Origin: Pollenia angustigena
Taxonomy: Eukaryota; Arthropoda; Insecta; Diptera; Polleniidae
Direction: 5' to 3'
Assembly (NCBI GenBank): GCA_930367215.1
Contig: OV884056.1
Span: 248,089,127-248,153,126, forward strand
DNA length: 64,000 nucleotides
A program made the translations under genes and the position numbers. The notes beneath the pieces were generated by a model that was given only the letters and a program-made list of their open reading frames with translations, did not search any database and was not told where the DNA came from. Below are positions 44,524-54,244 of this stretch, piece by piece; positions within the stretch are counted from its first letter, which is position 1; the number at the start of each line of letters is the position of its first letter.

Positions 44524-45236
44524 AATAAGTAAGAAAGTATAGTCGGTCAAGCCCGACCATATGATACCCTACACCACAGTATTTTAAAACAAATCATGCT
44601 TATGTGACCATGTAAATATGAATTTATCTATGTTTATAAACTTCATGAAAATCGGCTTGAAAGTTTGTGAGAGGCAGAAATTGCCCCCTGCCTCCCCTTG
44701 TGGTCCTATTTTTTAAAAACTGTATAGCTTATGTGTCCATATAGATATGGATCTATATTTGTTTTAAATTTCATTTAAATCGGTTTGAGAGGCAGAAATT
44801 GCCCCTATCTTCCCTCGTGGTCCGATTTTTTTTTAAATTTATACATTTTGTGTCCATATAGATATGGTTCTATCTATGTTTTAAATTTTATTAAAATCGG
44901 TTACATTGTTTCTGAGAGGAAGAAATTTCCCCCTATCTTCCCTTGTGCTCCTACGATTCAGCCCATTTTCAATAGGCTTGGTCCTTGTGACAATAAGAAC
45001 CTATGACCCAAATTTCATCAAATTATCTCCATAATTGCGACCTGTACTTTGCGCACAAGGTTACATGGACAGCCAGCCAGCCTGCCAGCCAGCCGGACGG
45101 ACATCGTTAGTTCGACTCAGAAAGTGATTCTGAGTAGATCCGTATACTTTAAGGTGGGTCCAGGACCACTATTTTAAGGCGTTACACACATCAGCACAAA
45201 TGCATAATACCCTCTCCACTATTGTGGTGTGGGTAT
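44524..45236 (+). repeat. Dispersed AACAAGTAAGAAAGTATA family, copy 6
   Basis: Starts AATAAGTAAGAAAGTATAGT, then GGTCAAGCCCGACCATATGA. It contains the same GAGAGGCAGAAATTGCCCC subunits and ends with CCAGCCAGCCGGACGGACAT, CGACTCAGAAAGTGATTCTG and TTGTGGTGTGGGTATAAAT. This is the most complete copy in the window and a good reference for the family ends. Confidence 0.85.
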
Positions 45237-45525
45237 AAATACACTTTTAACCATTTAATCCCTGGCCATACTATAAAACATTTACTGCGAAATATTAAAG
45301 TTTGTGGGTAAAAGGGAAAAAAATGGAAATGTATACTTTGTTTTATGTTCATGCAGTTTTTGTGAATTTGCTATTGTAAGGAAAAGGAATAAAAAGAAAC
45401 AGCATATAACCCAGCAGGAAAATGAATTTAATAGGAATGGAGAATGTTATTATTTTAGTTGGCCAGTTTTAAAATTTTAAGAAATTTTCCTATTTTTAAG
45501 CTTGTTAGGCCTGGAGCTTCAATGT
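45237..45525. other. No gene seen; intronic
   Basis: AT-rich spacer between the dispersed repeat and the Penelope-like element. Confidence 0.45.
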
Positions 45526-45562
45526 AAATAAAACATCAATTTTATTACAGTTTTTCCCAACG

Positions 45563-45591
45563 TTTCGTAGAGTATTTTTCTACTTCTTCAG
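45563..45591 (-). ncRNA. Hammerhead ribozyme-like core in Penelope element
   Basis: Minus strand: CTGAAGA, one extra A, stem II GTAGA/TCTAC with a 7-base loop, then GAAA followed by CGTTGGG. This fits CUGANGA-stem II-GAAA. The CGTTGGG after GAAA could form stem III with an upstream CCCAACG-type strand that is not visible nearby, so the ribozyme may be incomplete in this truncated copy. The same arrangement with an extra base occurs at 23973-24001. Confidence 0.65.
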
Positions 45592-45883
45592 GGGGTGTCT
45601 ATTTAAATATGTGTAAAAACGTACATTATAATACAGTATTTTTTTAAACCATGTATATAACTTACAAATTTTTTTGATTATATTACATTTTTAAATATTT
45701 TATTTGTAAAAACAAAAAACAATTAACAATAATAATTTTCAACCACATCTCTTTCTAGTATCACAGTGAAAAACTTTTTAAATTTGTTTATCAATTTAAA
45801 ACAACCCTGTAATTAATGTTGATGTTGTCTGTGTCTTCTTTCAGATTCATCGTCTTATTTATTTTCTGTTGGATTCGTAAACT

Positions 45884-47049
45884 TTAAATCGTATATCTCT
45901 TTTTTTCAATAGAGTGAATGCTATCCAATATTTTGACGTTTTCAAAATCAGCAGTATGACCATGGTGTAACATATGTTGTGCTAGTGCTGTTTTTTCTTT
46001 GTTTTTTGTTATGTCTGCTTTGTGTTCTCCCATTCTCGTCTGAAAACTTTTGTTTTGTTGTACCAATGTATATGAGGTCGCATGGTTCGTCATTATTACC
46101 TTTACATTGTATTTCGTATACAACGTTACTTTTTTGTTGTTTGTCGATGGGTGTTTTTGTTCTTGTAAAAATTGTGTTGATCGTTCTATTTGGTTTATAA
46201 GCAAAACAAGTGTTTTTTGTCTTTATTGTGTTTCTTATGTTCGCATTATCAATAAGGTGTGGAACATATGGTACACTGTAAAAAACTTTTGGTGGTTCTT
46301 CCGTAATTAAGCTAGTTCCGTTATTTTGTTTTAATTGTGTTATTGTACTTTTAATCAGACATTTGGTTAAGTTATTGGGAAAACAGTTATTTTTTAAATT
46401 ATATTTAGAACTCTCTTAATAAAACTTTTTGCTGTATTTATTATTTGATTCATTGGTTGAGTAGTGTAATAATTCATTATCCTGCCTGATGATGTCTCTT
46501 TTGTAAACCAGTCAAATATTATTGTATCTTCCGCCCTATGTAATTTTGTGTCCAGAAACGCTATTCTCCCTTCATTTTCCATCTCTATTGTAAATTTAAT
46601 TTTAGAATGATAATCATTCAATGTTTTTAAATGATGTCCTTGTCTTGGGATGAAATTATTGCCAAGAAATCGTCTACATATTTTGTGATGTATTTGATAT
46701 TAATGTTGATCTCGTTAAGTTTTGCCAGTGCGTCGTCAAGTAAGCTATCAAGAAGTATATCTGCTATTGTCGGTGATAGAGGGTTACCCATAGGCATTCC
46801 AAACACTTGCTTATAAAATCTATTGTCGTATATAAAATAATTATTGTCATTTAGGCAAAATCTCAGGATATGCAGAAATTTTGCACGAGGGATTTTTGTA
46901 AGCTGTTCGATTTTGTTCCAGTTTTTCATTAATACATATCGCTCATTTACTTTAATAGTGACATTTACTTCAAAGAGCCAATAATTACTTATACTAAATT
47001 TTAGAATAAGTATTTTTTTGCTTGGACGAGAATCATGCAACATTTGCAT
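45884..47049 (-). pseudogene. Penelope RT and GIY-YIG endonuclease, frame-broken
   Basis: The RT part shows FYKQVFGMPMGNPLSPTIAD (motif B region) and ITKYVDDFLAI (catalytic YVDD). It continues after a frame change near 46624 as NDYHSKIKFTIEMENEGRIA and FLDTKLHR. Then come KVFYSVPYVPHL and SNVVYEIQCKG...CDLIYIGTTKQKF, where VYEI and YIG mark the GIY-YIG nuclease. After another frame change near 46040 comes TRMGEHKADITK. The protein would nick DNA and reverse-transcribe the element RNA. Missing N-terminus and at least two frameshifts make it inactive. Plus-strand frames across 45979-46310 and 46631-46816 are shadows. Confidence 0.92.
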
Positions 47050-47212
47050 GTTTCAAGCCATATTATGGCCATATCACTAATTCTATTTAAAGATCAATTG
47101 TAATTAAATATAGTTTATCACATAATTTTACTTTTATTTGACATGAAAAACGAATTTTAAACATTAATATTTGAATAATTTGGGGAAATTAGCCACAGAA
47201 TTCTTTCAGTGT

Positions 47213-47475
47213 AGTTACGTTACAAATGTTACAATATTCCACTCGAAGCTGATGTGAAATTGCAGACTTTGAGAAGGCCAGTCACGCATATCGTTGGCGG
47301 CGATAAAAATTTAAAAATTTTCAACGACGGCGGCGAAAAAAATCAAATAATGTAAAGTGCTACTTTTATTTTGTTGTGTACAAAATAGCTTTGAAAACAT
47401 TCGTATATTTTTCTAAAATGCTAAAAGCAAAACAATTAAACAATGACGAAATCTGCCAAGAACAAAAAACTACCT
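47213..47475. repeat. Second copy of the 43480 repeat, left part
   Basis: AGCTGATGTGAAATTGCAGA, TATCGTTGGCGGCGATAAAA and GCTTTGAAAACATTCGTATA match 43606-43770. The copy continues, after about 1.8 kb of other repeats, at 49306-49405 (AGTGAGAAAAGCAGTTGTTT), so it was probably split by insertions. Confidence 0.65.
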
Positions 47476-47589
47476 CTTCCGTGTTATTAATCTTTGAATT
47501 TTTAATATTTTTTAATTTGAAAAAAATTTTCTTTTTCAAAAATGGTGACATTTTTGTTTGATGGTAGATGTTAGATGTGAGCAATGTAA

Positions 47590-48700
47590 TAGCCTTTTCA
47601 CACTTGTCAACATTTAACATCAATTTGCGAAGATGTTGGAATTTTCCCATAAGAAATACATAAGGCTAAAAATCAAAATGTTTCAACATCTTTACAGAAT
47701 GTTACTATCTCATTTTGTTCCCTTTTACATTTTTCGATTCTTTTAGTGTCATCACTAGAAAAGTGGCAATAAATTCTGTTATTATCGTGGCATCACTGAC
47801 AAAATTGAAGTTGCTTTGAAAGCATCGTTACCATTTCTCAAGTTTTTCCTTTTTTGCAAGCCATATCTTGCTTAATTTTGCTAAAATTATTAAACGAAAT
47901 GAATTAGAAATACATTTTGATGTTATCTTTTGAAATGTTGGCACTTTTGTAGAAAAAAAGTATTTAAAAAAATAAAAGTTTTTTTTCAGAAATGGTGACA
48001 TTTTTTATTGATAGTAGATGTTTCAAGTGTGAACGCGTATTTCACATTTTCAACATCTTCCATGCGTTCCTCCGAAATGTATGCAAGTGTGCAAAGGGTA
48101 TAAACGAGTGTTTCACATTTTCTACATCTTTAATGGTAGATGTTAGATGTTGATCAGTGTAAAAAGCCTATAAAAAAATTTCCAACATCTTTACAAAATC
48201 TCATTTTGTTCCCTTTTATATCTTTCGATTTTTTAATTTCATCACTAGAAAAGTGACAACAAATTATATTACTCCCCGTCTACAACTGACATGATTTGCT
48301 GTTATAACATTATGTTATAAAAGCGTTGTTAAAACATTTGCATTAATAACCGTGTTATAGCATGTGAAAACCTCTAACATGATGAGTCTATACTTAACAC
48401 TAACATCATATTAGTATTAATGTTAAGCATTTCATGTCAGTTGTAGACTGCATGTTATTACTGTGACAGCACTGACAAAATGGCATTTTTTTGAAAGCAG
48501 CGTTACCTTTTGTCAAGTTTTTACTTTTTTGCAAATGTTTTTTGCTTAATTTATTTTATATTATTAAACAAAATGAATTCCAAATACATTTTGATGTTTG
48601 CTTTTTTTGTAGAAAAAAAAAGGTTTTAAAAAAAGATAAAAATTTTTTTTTCAGAAATGGTTAAAATTTTTTTTTTTTTTTGATAGTAGATGTAAAGGGC
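47590..48700. repeat. Cluster of GATGTTAGATGT / CATCACTGACAAAAT repeats
   Basis: Two to three imperfect copies of the family seen at 11573-12088. CATCACTGACAAAATTGAAG recurs at 47793, CACTGACAAAATGGCATTTT at 48470, and GATGTTGATCAGTGTAAAAA at 48140. The cluster also provides an uninterrupted reference (48005-48110) for the MITEs inserted at 48696 and 49195. Confidence 0.7.
48278..48448. mobile_element. Inverted-repeat element with GTCTACAACTGACATGA ends
   Basis: GTCTACAACTGACATGATTT is mirrored by TCATGTCAGTTGTAGAC at 48432-48448. TATTACT occurs a few bases outside both ends, so an 8-bp duplication is possible if the element is a little longer. Inner part rich in TAACATTATGTTATA. Confidence 0.78.
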
Positions 48701-49107
48701 ATAATAAACCTCACAAATGGCTTGGCAAACATGTCAAAATTTTACGTTTGTACAAACATTTTGTGTTGTTAATCGGGGTGTTTGCTGTTTGGACAAACAT
48801 TTGAAGCAATGTTTGCAGAAATATTAAAAATTTTTAATATTTGGCAGACATGTTGGATATTTGTCAAACTTTTTGTGGCTTCTAATGCTAAATGTATGCA
48901 ATTCACTTTTCGTTTTAAGCTTTTTCCGTTTTAGGCTAAAACCAACAAAATTGCCGCAGCACTATTGGCATCTGTATTCATTGAAAACAAAACAAAAATG
49001 AAAATTAATGTTTGAACGGAGAATATTTGTGTTGTTTATTGGCAAACCCCAAACGGAAATAATGTGTGTTTTTGCCAAGCATTTTGTGTGGTTTATTATG
49101 CCCTTAA
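48693..49107. mobile_element. MITE (409 bp) with TAA duplication
   Basis: AGGGCATAATAAACCTCACA, then TGGCTTGGCAAACA, is mirrored at 49072-49104; TAA flanks both ends. The repeat it occupies continues GATGTTTCAAATGTGAAC after the right TAA and matches the uninterrupted GTAGATGTTTCAAGTGTGAA at 48013, so the insertion is confirmed. Probably PIF/Harbinger-like. Frames inside are not genes. Confidence 0.88.
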
Positions 49108-49191
49108 GATGTTTCAAATGTGAACACATGTTACATTTTTTTAACATCTTCCATGCGTTCCACGGAAATATATGCAAGTGTACAAAGGGTA

Positions 49192-49306
49192 TAAAGCTGG
49201 ATTTCCATACCACGCGTTTTCGCCTCCACGCAGCGCATGCTTTTATAACCTTACTTGCGTATGCTGCGAAAAAGCGAGTAACGCGTAGTGTGGACCTCCA
49301 GCTTAA
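49192..49306. mobile_element. MITE (109 bp) with TAA duplication
   Basis: AGCTGGATTTCCATACCACG...CGCAGCGCATGC is mirrored imperfectly to 49303; TAA lies on both sides. The host repeat at 48085-48110 (GTGCAAAGGGTATAAACGAG) shows the TAA once on the same landmark. Probably PIF/Harbinger-like. Confidence 0.82.
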
Positions 49307-49405
49307 GTGAGAAAAGCAGTTGTTTGTTTTAAATGAACGCATTTTTGTTTCATTTCTCACATTTCAATCGAAAAGTTTCTCGAAGCGGGAATTACAGGAA
49401 ATGGG

Positions 49406-50793
49406 CACAGAATTCGTTACTCTAAACACAGAACATGTTCTAGGATTGTAATTAATTAATGTGTCCTGCGAATTAATTAAATAATTCATAACAAATTGTG
49501 GGAATATACGTGGTAATCAATGGATAATGATTGTCTTAGATAAAATAACCTTATCGATTACAATATTTTGAATTTTTATTCTTTGGAAATAATACACCAC
49601 TTTTTTTAGTTACATATTTATGTAATCAATTCCTTATTTTCCCGCTGGGCAAATACTGTAAAACAAAAATTTTATATCAATTGAGGAAACTTTTTGCAGC
49701 AAATAATTTATAAGTATTTATGTTCTGAAGCGACAAAAATTGCCAGGAGTAGAAGAAGAATATTTCACTTTAAATTCAATACGAACTATTCTGTCTTTGT
49801 TTACTGCTAAATATTTAAAAAAAAAATCTATTTTTTTTAATTAAAAATAGTCAAATGAACTTTTTTTATTAAAAATCTTCTTGTGTATAGTAAAACGCCA
49901 AAAGCAAGTTCAATACACGAGTATGTTCCTGTGTATTTACTCGTAGTTCACATATTGTTTACATTGTTTACATACTTGAAATTGAGTTTGCTCGTTAACT
50001 GTTGTTTGTTTGCATGTGCGTTGTCGAAAAATAAAGTGAAAAATAAAAAGTGAAATAAGCACAAAACGTTGTGGATGTCATCAAAAAAACAACAGCAGAA
50101 ACTTTTTAGAGAAATGTGTCTGTGTTACGGATTTATTTCCATGCTCCTGCTCTCATATAAAAAAAAAATAAAGTGTTTGAACTTGAATAGAAATGGAATT
50201 GTTTTCTACAAAAAAAAGGAAAGGCAAATGCCAGTAATAGTGGGAAAATCACAATATTTAAAAAATAATAATAATAATAATTCGTTTGCTTAACTTTTAT
50301 TTTAAACAAAATTTAAAAATTGTTTCTTGAGTTAAATGAAGGTTAAGCGAATGACTTATGCGTTCCTCATCTAAAAACATACAGTAAGATTTCTATCGTA
50401 GTTTGAATCATAATTGTAATTTTTTTCGGAATCATAATTGTAATTTTTTTCGGATTTTCGGAAAATTTTTAATTTGTTTTAAATTCCCAGTTTTCAAAAA
50501 TTTTTATGCAATAATTTTCAAGATATTTTTTTAGTAAAACTTAAGAAAAATATGTAAAATTACTTTATTTTACTTTTAATTCAGACCAAAAGTAATTAAG
50601 TACTACATATTTAACTAACATTTTCAATTGATTTTAAAGACTTGACAACACAAATATCTCTGATGATCTCAATAAGTTTATACCATACGTCAGGTCGAGG
50701 ACCCCACCGTGTGCGATTTTTAAAACCAAAGGATTTTAAAATTCAAGATTTTGGATTTTATGTTGCATTTGGCCCTGCCTTTACACATGCAAG
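49406..50793. other. No gene seen
   Basis: AT-rich sequence with short AT microsatellites (AATAATAATAATAATAATT near 50266) and a short tandem repeat of TCATAATTGTAATTTTTTTC (50409 and 50431). No coding or element evidence. Confidence 0.45.
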
Positions 50794-51592
50794 TACACAG
50801 AGCGAAAAAAAACGTTAAAAAACTGTCAACCAGTGGTAATAAATTGATAACAAACTGTTGTCAATATTTCGACAACATTTGTTGTTAAATTTTAAACAAA
50901 ATGTTGTCAAATTGGGCCGTTAGATAAAAAACGTACCATTGTTGTCAAATTGATAACACTGTTGTCAAATAGGTATCGCCCTGTTGTCATTATTAACAGC
51001 GTATACAAGTTATCCCGCAATCAACTTTGGTATTCGAAAGTAAAAAGTGAAAAGTTTCAGTGCTGTGATTAAATTAATAAATAAAAATTTAATAAATAAA
51101 ATAAAAAAAATTTCTAAAATTTGTTTTTGTTTTCAATTTAATTTTCTATGCGAACGTTAACGTGTGACATCGTGGGCCTGGCTGTAAAAGTGTGAATTTT
51201 TTATGTATTTTTTTATAAGTATATTATTTAATGTGAAATAAATTAATAAATTTACATTATTCCATTTTTTTACTTGGGTTCAGAATGGGTTATTAAGTAC
51301 ATACTACAATCAGAACAATGTGTTATCGAAAGGACAACCGAATGTTGTCAATATATTAACGGTGTGTTGTCAAAAATGACAACAGCATGTTGTCGGTATG
51401 GTACCATTATGGTGATAATATATAACCAATTTGATGTCATATTGAGAACAAATGGTGGCAAACTGACAACGAGGTGGTTAAAAAACATTGATACCATCCG
51501 TTATCAAATTGAACACAAACGTAGTTGGCTCACTTTTGACAACGGATGGTGTCAATTTTGGTATTTTTATACCGGATTTTTCCCTCTGTGTA
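50794..51592. mobile_element. TTGTCAA-rich inverted-repeat element (795 bp), TA-flanked
   Basis: CACAGAGCGAAAAA at 50796 and its complement TTTTTCCCTCTGTG ending at 51590, each next to TA. TTGTCAA/TTGACAA motifs are scattered densely in both halves (for example 50859, 50898, 50941, 50961, 51345, 51368). The 150-codon frame starting 51274 is made of these repeats and is not a gene. TA flanks suggest a Tc1/mariner-type miniature element. Confidence 0.75.
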
Positions 51593-51736
51593 GTGGCATG
51601 CCACTACTGTATACATATTATCAAAGAAAATTTGTTCGAAATAGTCGAATCTCATGCCATTGTCTTTTATGTTTACATATGCCACTGACAGTTCATTTTC
51701 AAAATGTCGTTGAAGCGTTAACTTGAGCAAATTTGC

Positions 51737-51884
51737 TTAGTGCCGGTTCACACACGTCAAGTTTGACTCGTCAAGTCTTGAGCTTTTAGGAGAGAGGGGA
51801 AAAGAAATGGCATTCTCTTTTCCCTTCTCTCCTAAAAGCTCAAGACTTGACGAGTCAAACTTGACGTGTGTGAACCGGCACTAA
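51737..51884. mobile_element. Near-perfect hairpin MITE (142 bp)
   Basis: GTGCCGGTTCACACACGTCA, then AGTTTGACTCGTCAAGTCTT and GAGCTTTTAGGAGAGA, is mirrored almost without change, ending 51881. The left flank is TTA and the right TAA. The ends resemble the MITE at 27636-27785. Arms of about 65 bases make this one of the strongest hairpins in the window. Confidence 0.88.
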
Positions 51885-52159
51885 GTCTGTATTCATACGG
51901 CTCATGCCTTATTGACAAGATTGCTACTTTATAGGCGAGAGGGACGAGGGGAAAAGAAAGAGTACACAGATGCATGTACTGTCTTTACGTTTTGCTTTCT
52001 TATTCGTTGTTTAATTTTGTTTTTGTTTTCAATATCAAATAAAACAAAATAAAAACATGGCGTCAACATGACATGAATTATTTGAACGCCAATTCATGTT
52101 CAAAGAAGAAAATAGAAGAATCTTGTCAATAAGACATGAGCCGTATAAACACAGACTTA
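51882..52159. mobile_element. Adjacent inverted-repeat MITE (about 275 bp)
   Basis: GTCTGTATTCATACGGCTCA, then TTATTGACAAGATT, is mirrored by AATCTTGTCAATAAGACATG, AGCCGTATAAACACAGAC up to 52156, followed by TTA. It abuts the preceding MITE, sharing the TAA between them. Confidence 0.82.
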
Positions 52160-52299
52160 CTTCTCAAATTAAAAAAAAAGTACCAGAAAACAAAACAGAG
52201 TTACCGAGTTAATCATATTGGCACATTTTTGGGGAAATTTTTTCATTTATTTATATAAGCATTATTTAAACAGTGTTAAAGCTCTATTATTAACAAACT

Positions 52300-53080
52300 T
52301 GTTATACCCTTCACCTCAGGTGGAAAAGGGTATATAAATATAAGTTTGTCATTCCGTTTGTAATTTCTGCAATATTGATCTAAGACCCTATAAAGTATAT
52401 ATGAGGAGGTCCATAACAAAACGCAATAATTACATTTTTCAAGTTTTTTGATTTTTTGATTGAATCCTATTCTACACATTGAAATCTATATAACCTTTAA
52501 TACAAAGCATTCCAAAACTCAATAACTACACTGCAATTCAATATCAAATATAATGGTTCAGAGCAAAATGCAATAGTTACACATCTTTGCAATAAATCGC
52601 TACAAGAAATTTAAAAAAGTCAACTTTATAAATAAATTATGCTCGTGTGGTAACTCTTATTTAACTGTAAAACGCAAGGAATTTTTGTTTAGTTAACACC
52701 TTTTGCCTTTGTTAAGTTGATTGTGAATAACATTTTCATACAGTTCAAAGCAAAATGAAATAAATACTATGGATTCGGACCAAAACGCAATAATTCCAAA
52801 TTTGTTATCTAAATAACTTTAAAACAAACTGTCAGATAAAATAATTAATTTGTGATTAATATTACTTTTTGTAGACAATAATACCTCAATAATTGTTTTT
52901 TAAAAAAATTTTGTGCTACTTACTTAAATTATATTTTGTCGTTTATCCAAAAAAATTTTATTATTGCGTTTTGTTATGGACCTCCTCATATATTCTGGGT
53001 CCTTATGAGGAGAGAACTTGATTTAACCATGTCCGTCCGTCCATCTGTGCGTCTGTCCGTCTTACGTTTGATATGTGTTT
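52300..53080 (+). repeat. TATACCCTTCACCTCAGGTG repeat, copy with MITE insertion
   Basis: TATACCCTTCACCTCAGGTG, GAAAAGGGTATA, then ATTTCTGCAATATTGATCTA at the left, interrupted at 52402-52988. It continues TATTCTGGGTCCTTATGAGG and then CCGTCCGTCC...CTGTCCGTC. The GTCC/GTCT tract recalls fly mini-me-type elements. The uninterrupted copy is at 53708-53850. Confidence 0.78.
52400..52990. mobile_element. TGAGGAGGTCCATAAC element (587 bp), TA duplication
   Basis: TGAGGAGGTCCATAACAAAA, then CGCAATAATT, is mirrored at 52960-52988. The other copy of the host repeat (AAAGTATATATATTCTGGGT at 53796) shows the site before insertion, with exactly one TA duplicated. It contains additional AAAACGCAATAATT motifs (52565-like and 52782) inside. 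Tc1/mariner-type by its TA target; no coding sequence. Confidence 0.92.
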
Positions 53081-53707
53081 TCCGGAGACTCCAGACATGA
53101 TAGCGGCTAGGTTGTTTTACATTTATGTCACGTATAATCCACCATTATGCTATTAAAATTCAGCAAGATCGGTCCACAAATGGCTGAGATATGATAAAAA
53201 AACCACGAATGCCTCTAATTTTTTCCAAAAATCCCTTGTTGTTGTTGTATTTTTATTGCTTTTTTCTGTATATCTGGAGAACGGCAAGAGCCAAAGTTTC
53301 CAAATTAGGTACGCACATTTAGGTTGTCAATGCACACCACCCTACGAAATGTGGGCGGGATTGGAGAAGTGGGCGTGGTACCTCCCATACAAAAAAAATT
53401 AAAAATTGTATAAATTTTAGGGCTGTCATATGTCCTATGGATATGACTTATATACCAAAATATCGGATTTTTAGAAGAACATATTTTATAAAAAACTCGA
53501 TAAAATCGGTTCAGATACAAAAAAATTATGACCAAAATTTTTTTTAATACCCACTTTCGGGAACCATAGGTCTCCTCGAGTCCAAGCTTTATAACTCAAG
53601 TAAATGGTAAATTTCTTCTTAAACACGTCGGTATATAAATCTGTCAAATCGGTTAAAAAGTGGCTGAGTTATAATCAAAATACTGAAATCCCAAAAATTA
53701 CTCTTTT
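53081..53707. repeat. Body of the TATACCCTTCACC repeat; no gene
   Basis: Phrases such as AAATCGGTTCAGATACAAAA, CACTTTCGGGAACCATAGGT and AAATCGGTTAAAAAGTGGCT are typical of the non-coding body of fly dispersed repeats. No coding sequence. Confidence 0.5.
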
Positions 53708-53850
53708 TATACCCTTCACCTCAGGTGGAAAAGGGTATATATAAGTTTGTCATTCCGTTTGTAATTTCTGCAATATTGATCTAAGACCCTATAAAGTATA
53801 TATATTCTGGGTCCTTATGAGGAGAGAACTTGATTTAACACATTACAGTT
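53708..53850 (+). repeat. TATACCCTTCACCTCAGGTG repeat, uninterrupted copy
   Basis: Nearly identical to 52301-52401 plus 52989-53025. It runs across the MITE site without a gap and ends near GAGAACTTGATTTAAC. The high identity suggests a recent duplication. Confidence 0.85.
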
Positions 53851-54244
53851 AAGTTACAGCAAAATGTTATTTATATTGAAATAACAATCCGAATCACGTT
53901 GAATGAAAGTTATTTCAAGTTGAAACAACGCGCATTTAATGTAGAATCAAATTGGTCTGAGTGTGATAAATGTAACAGTGAGAAGAAGCTTCTGAGACAA
54001 CTATGCATTTATTTAATAATAATTCAATACAATTACCCCTGCACCCTGTAACACATGTTTCACTTATTTTGTGTTCCCCTTTGTTAACAGAAGCATCAGC
54101 AGAATGGCCCGTTATGGTTTTCGTCATAATTTTACTTTGAAAACTTGATATACTATTTAACTAAAAAAATTTTAACTAAAATAATATGGGAATTTGAAGA
54201 TAAAAAATATAAGTTTTTCTTTTTATAATGTTGTTTTTTTCTAT

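Larger units (their letters stand above)
45526..47060 (-). mobile_element. Penelope-like element, 5'-truncated
   Basis: On the minus strand the order is reverse transcriptase (47049-46400), GIY-YIG endonuclease linker and domain (46310-45884), then a non-coding end with a hammerhead-like core (45563-45591). RT followed by GIY-YIG is diagnostic of Penelope-like elements. The RT N-terminus is missing at about 47050 and the frame is broken, so it cannot move by itself. Exact element ends were not determined. Confidence 0.92.

Noticed and set aside
45979..46816. Plus-strand frames of 61-86 codons
   Set aside because: Antisense shadows of the minus-strand Penelope RT and GIY-YIG remnants.
51274..51726. 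150-codon open frame
   Set aside because: Built from TTGTCAA/TTGACAA repeats of a miniature element and running out past its end; no domain.
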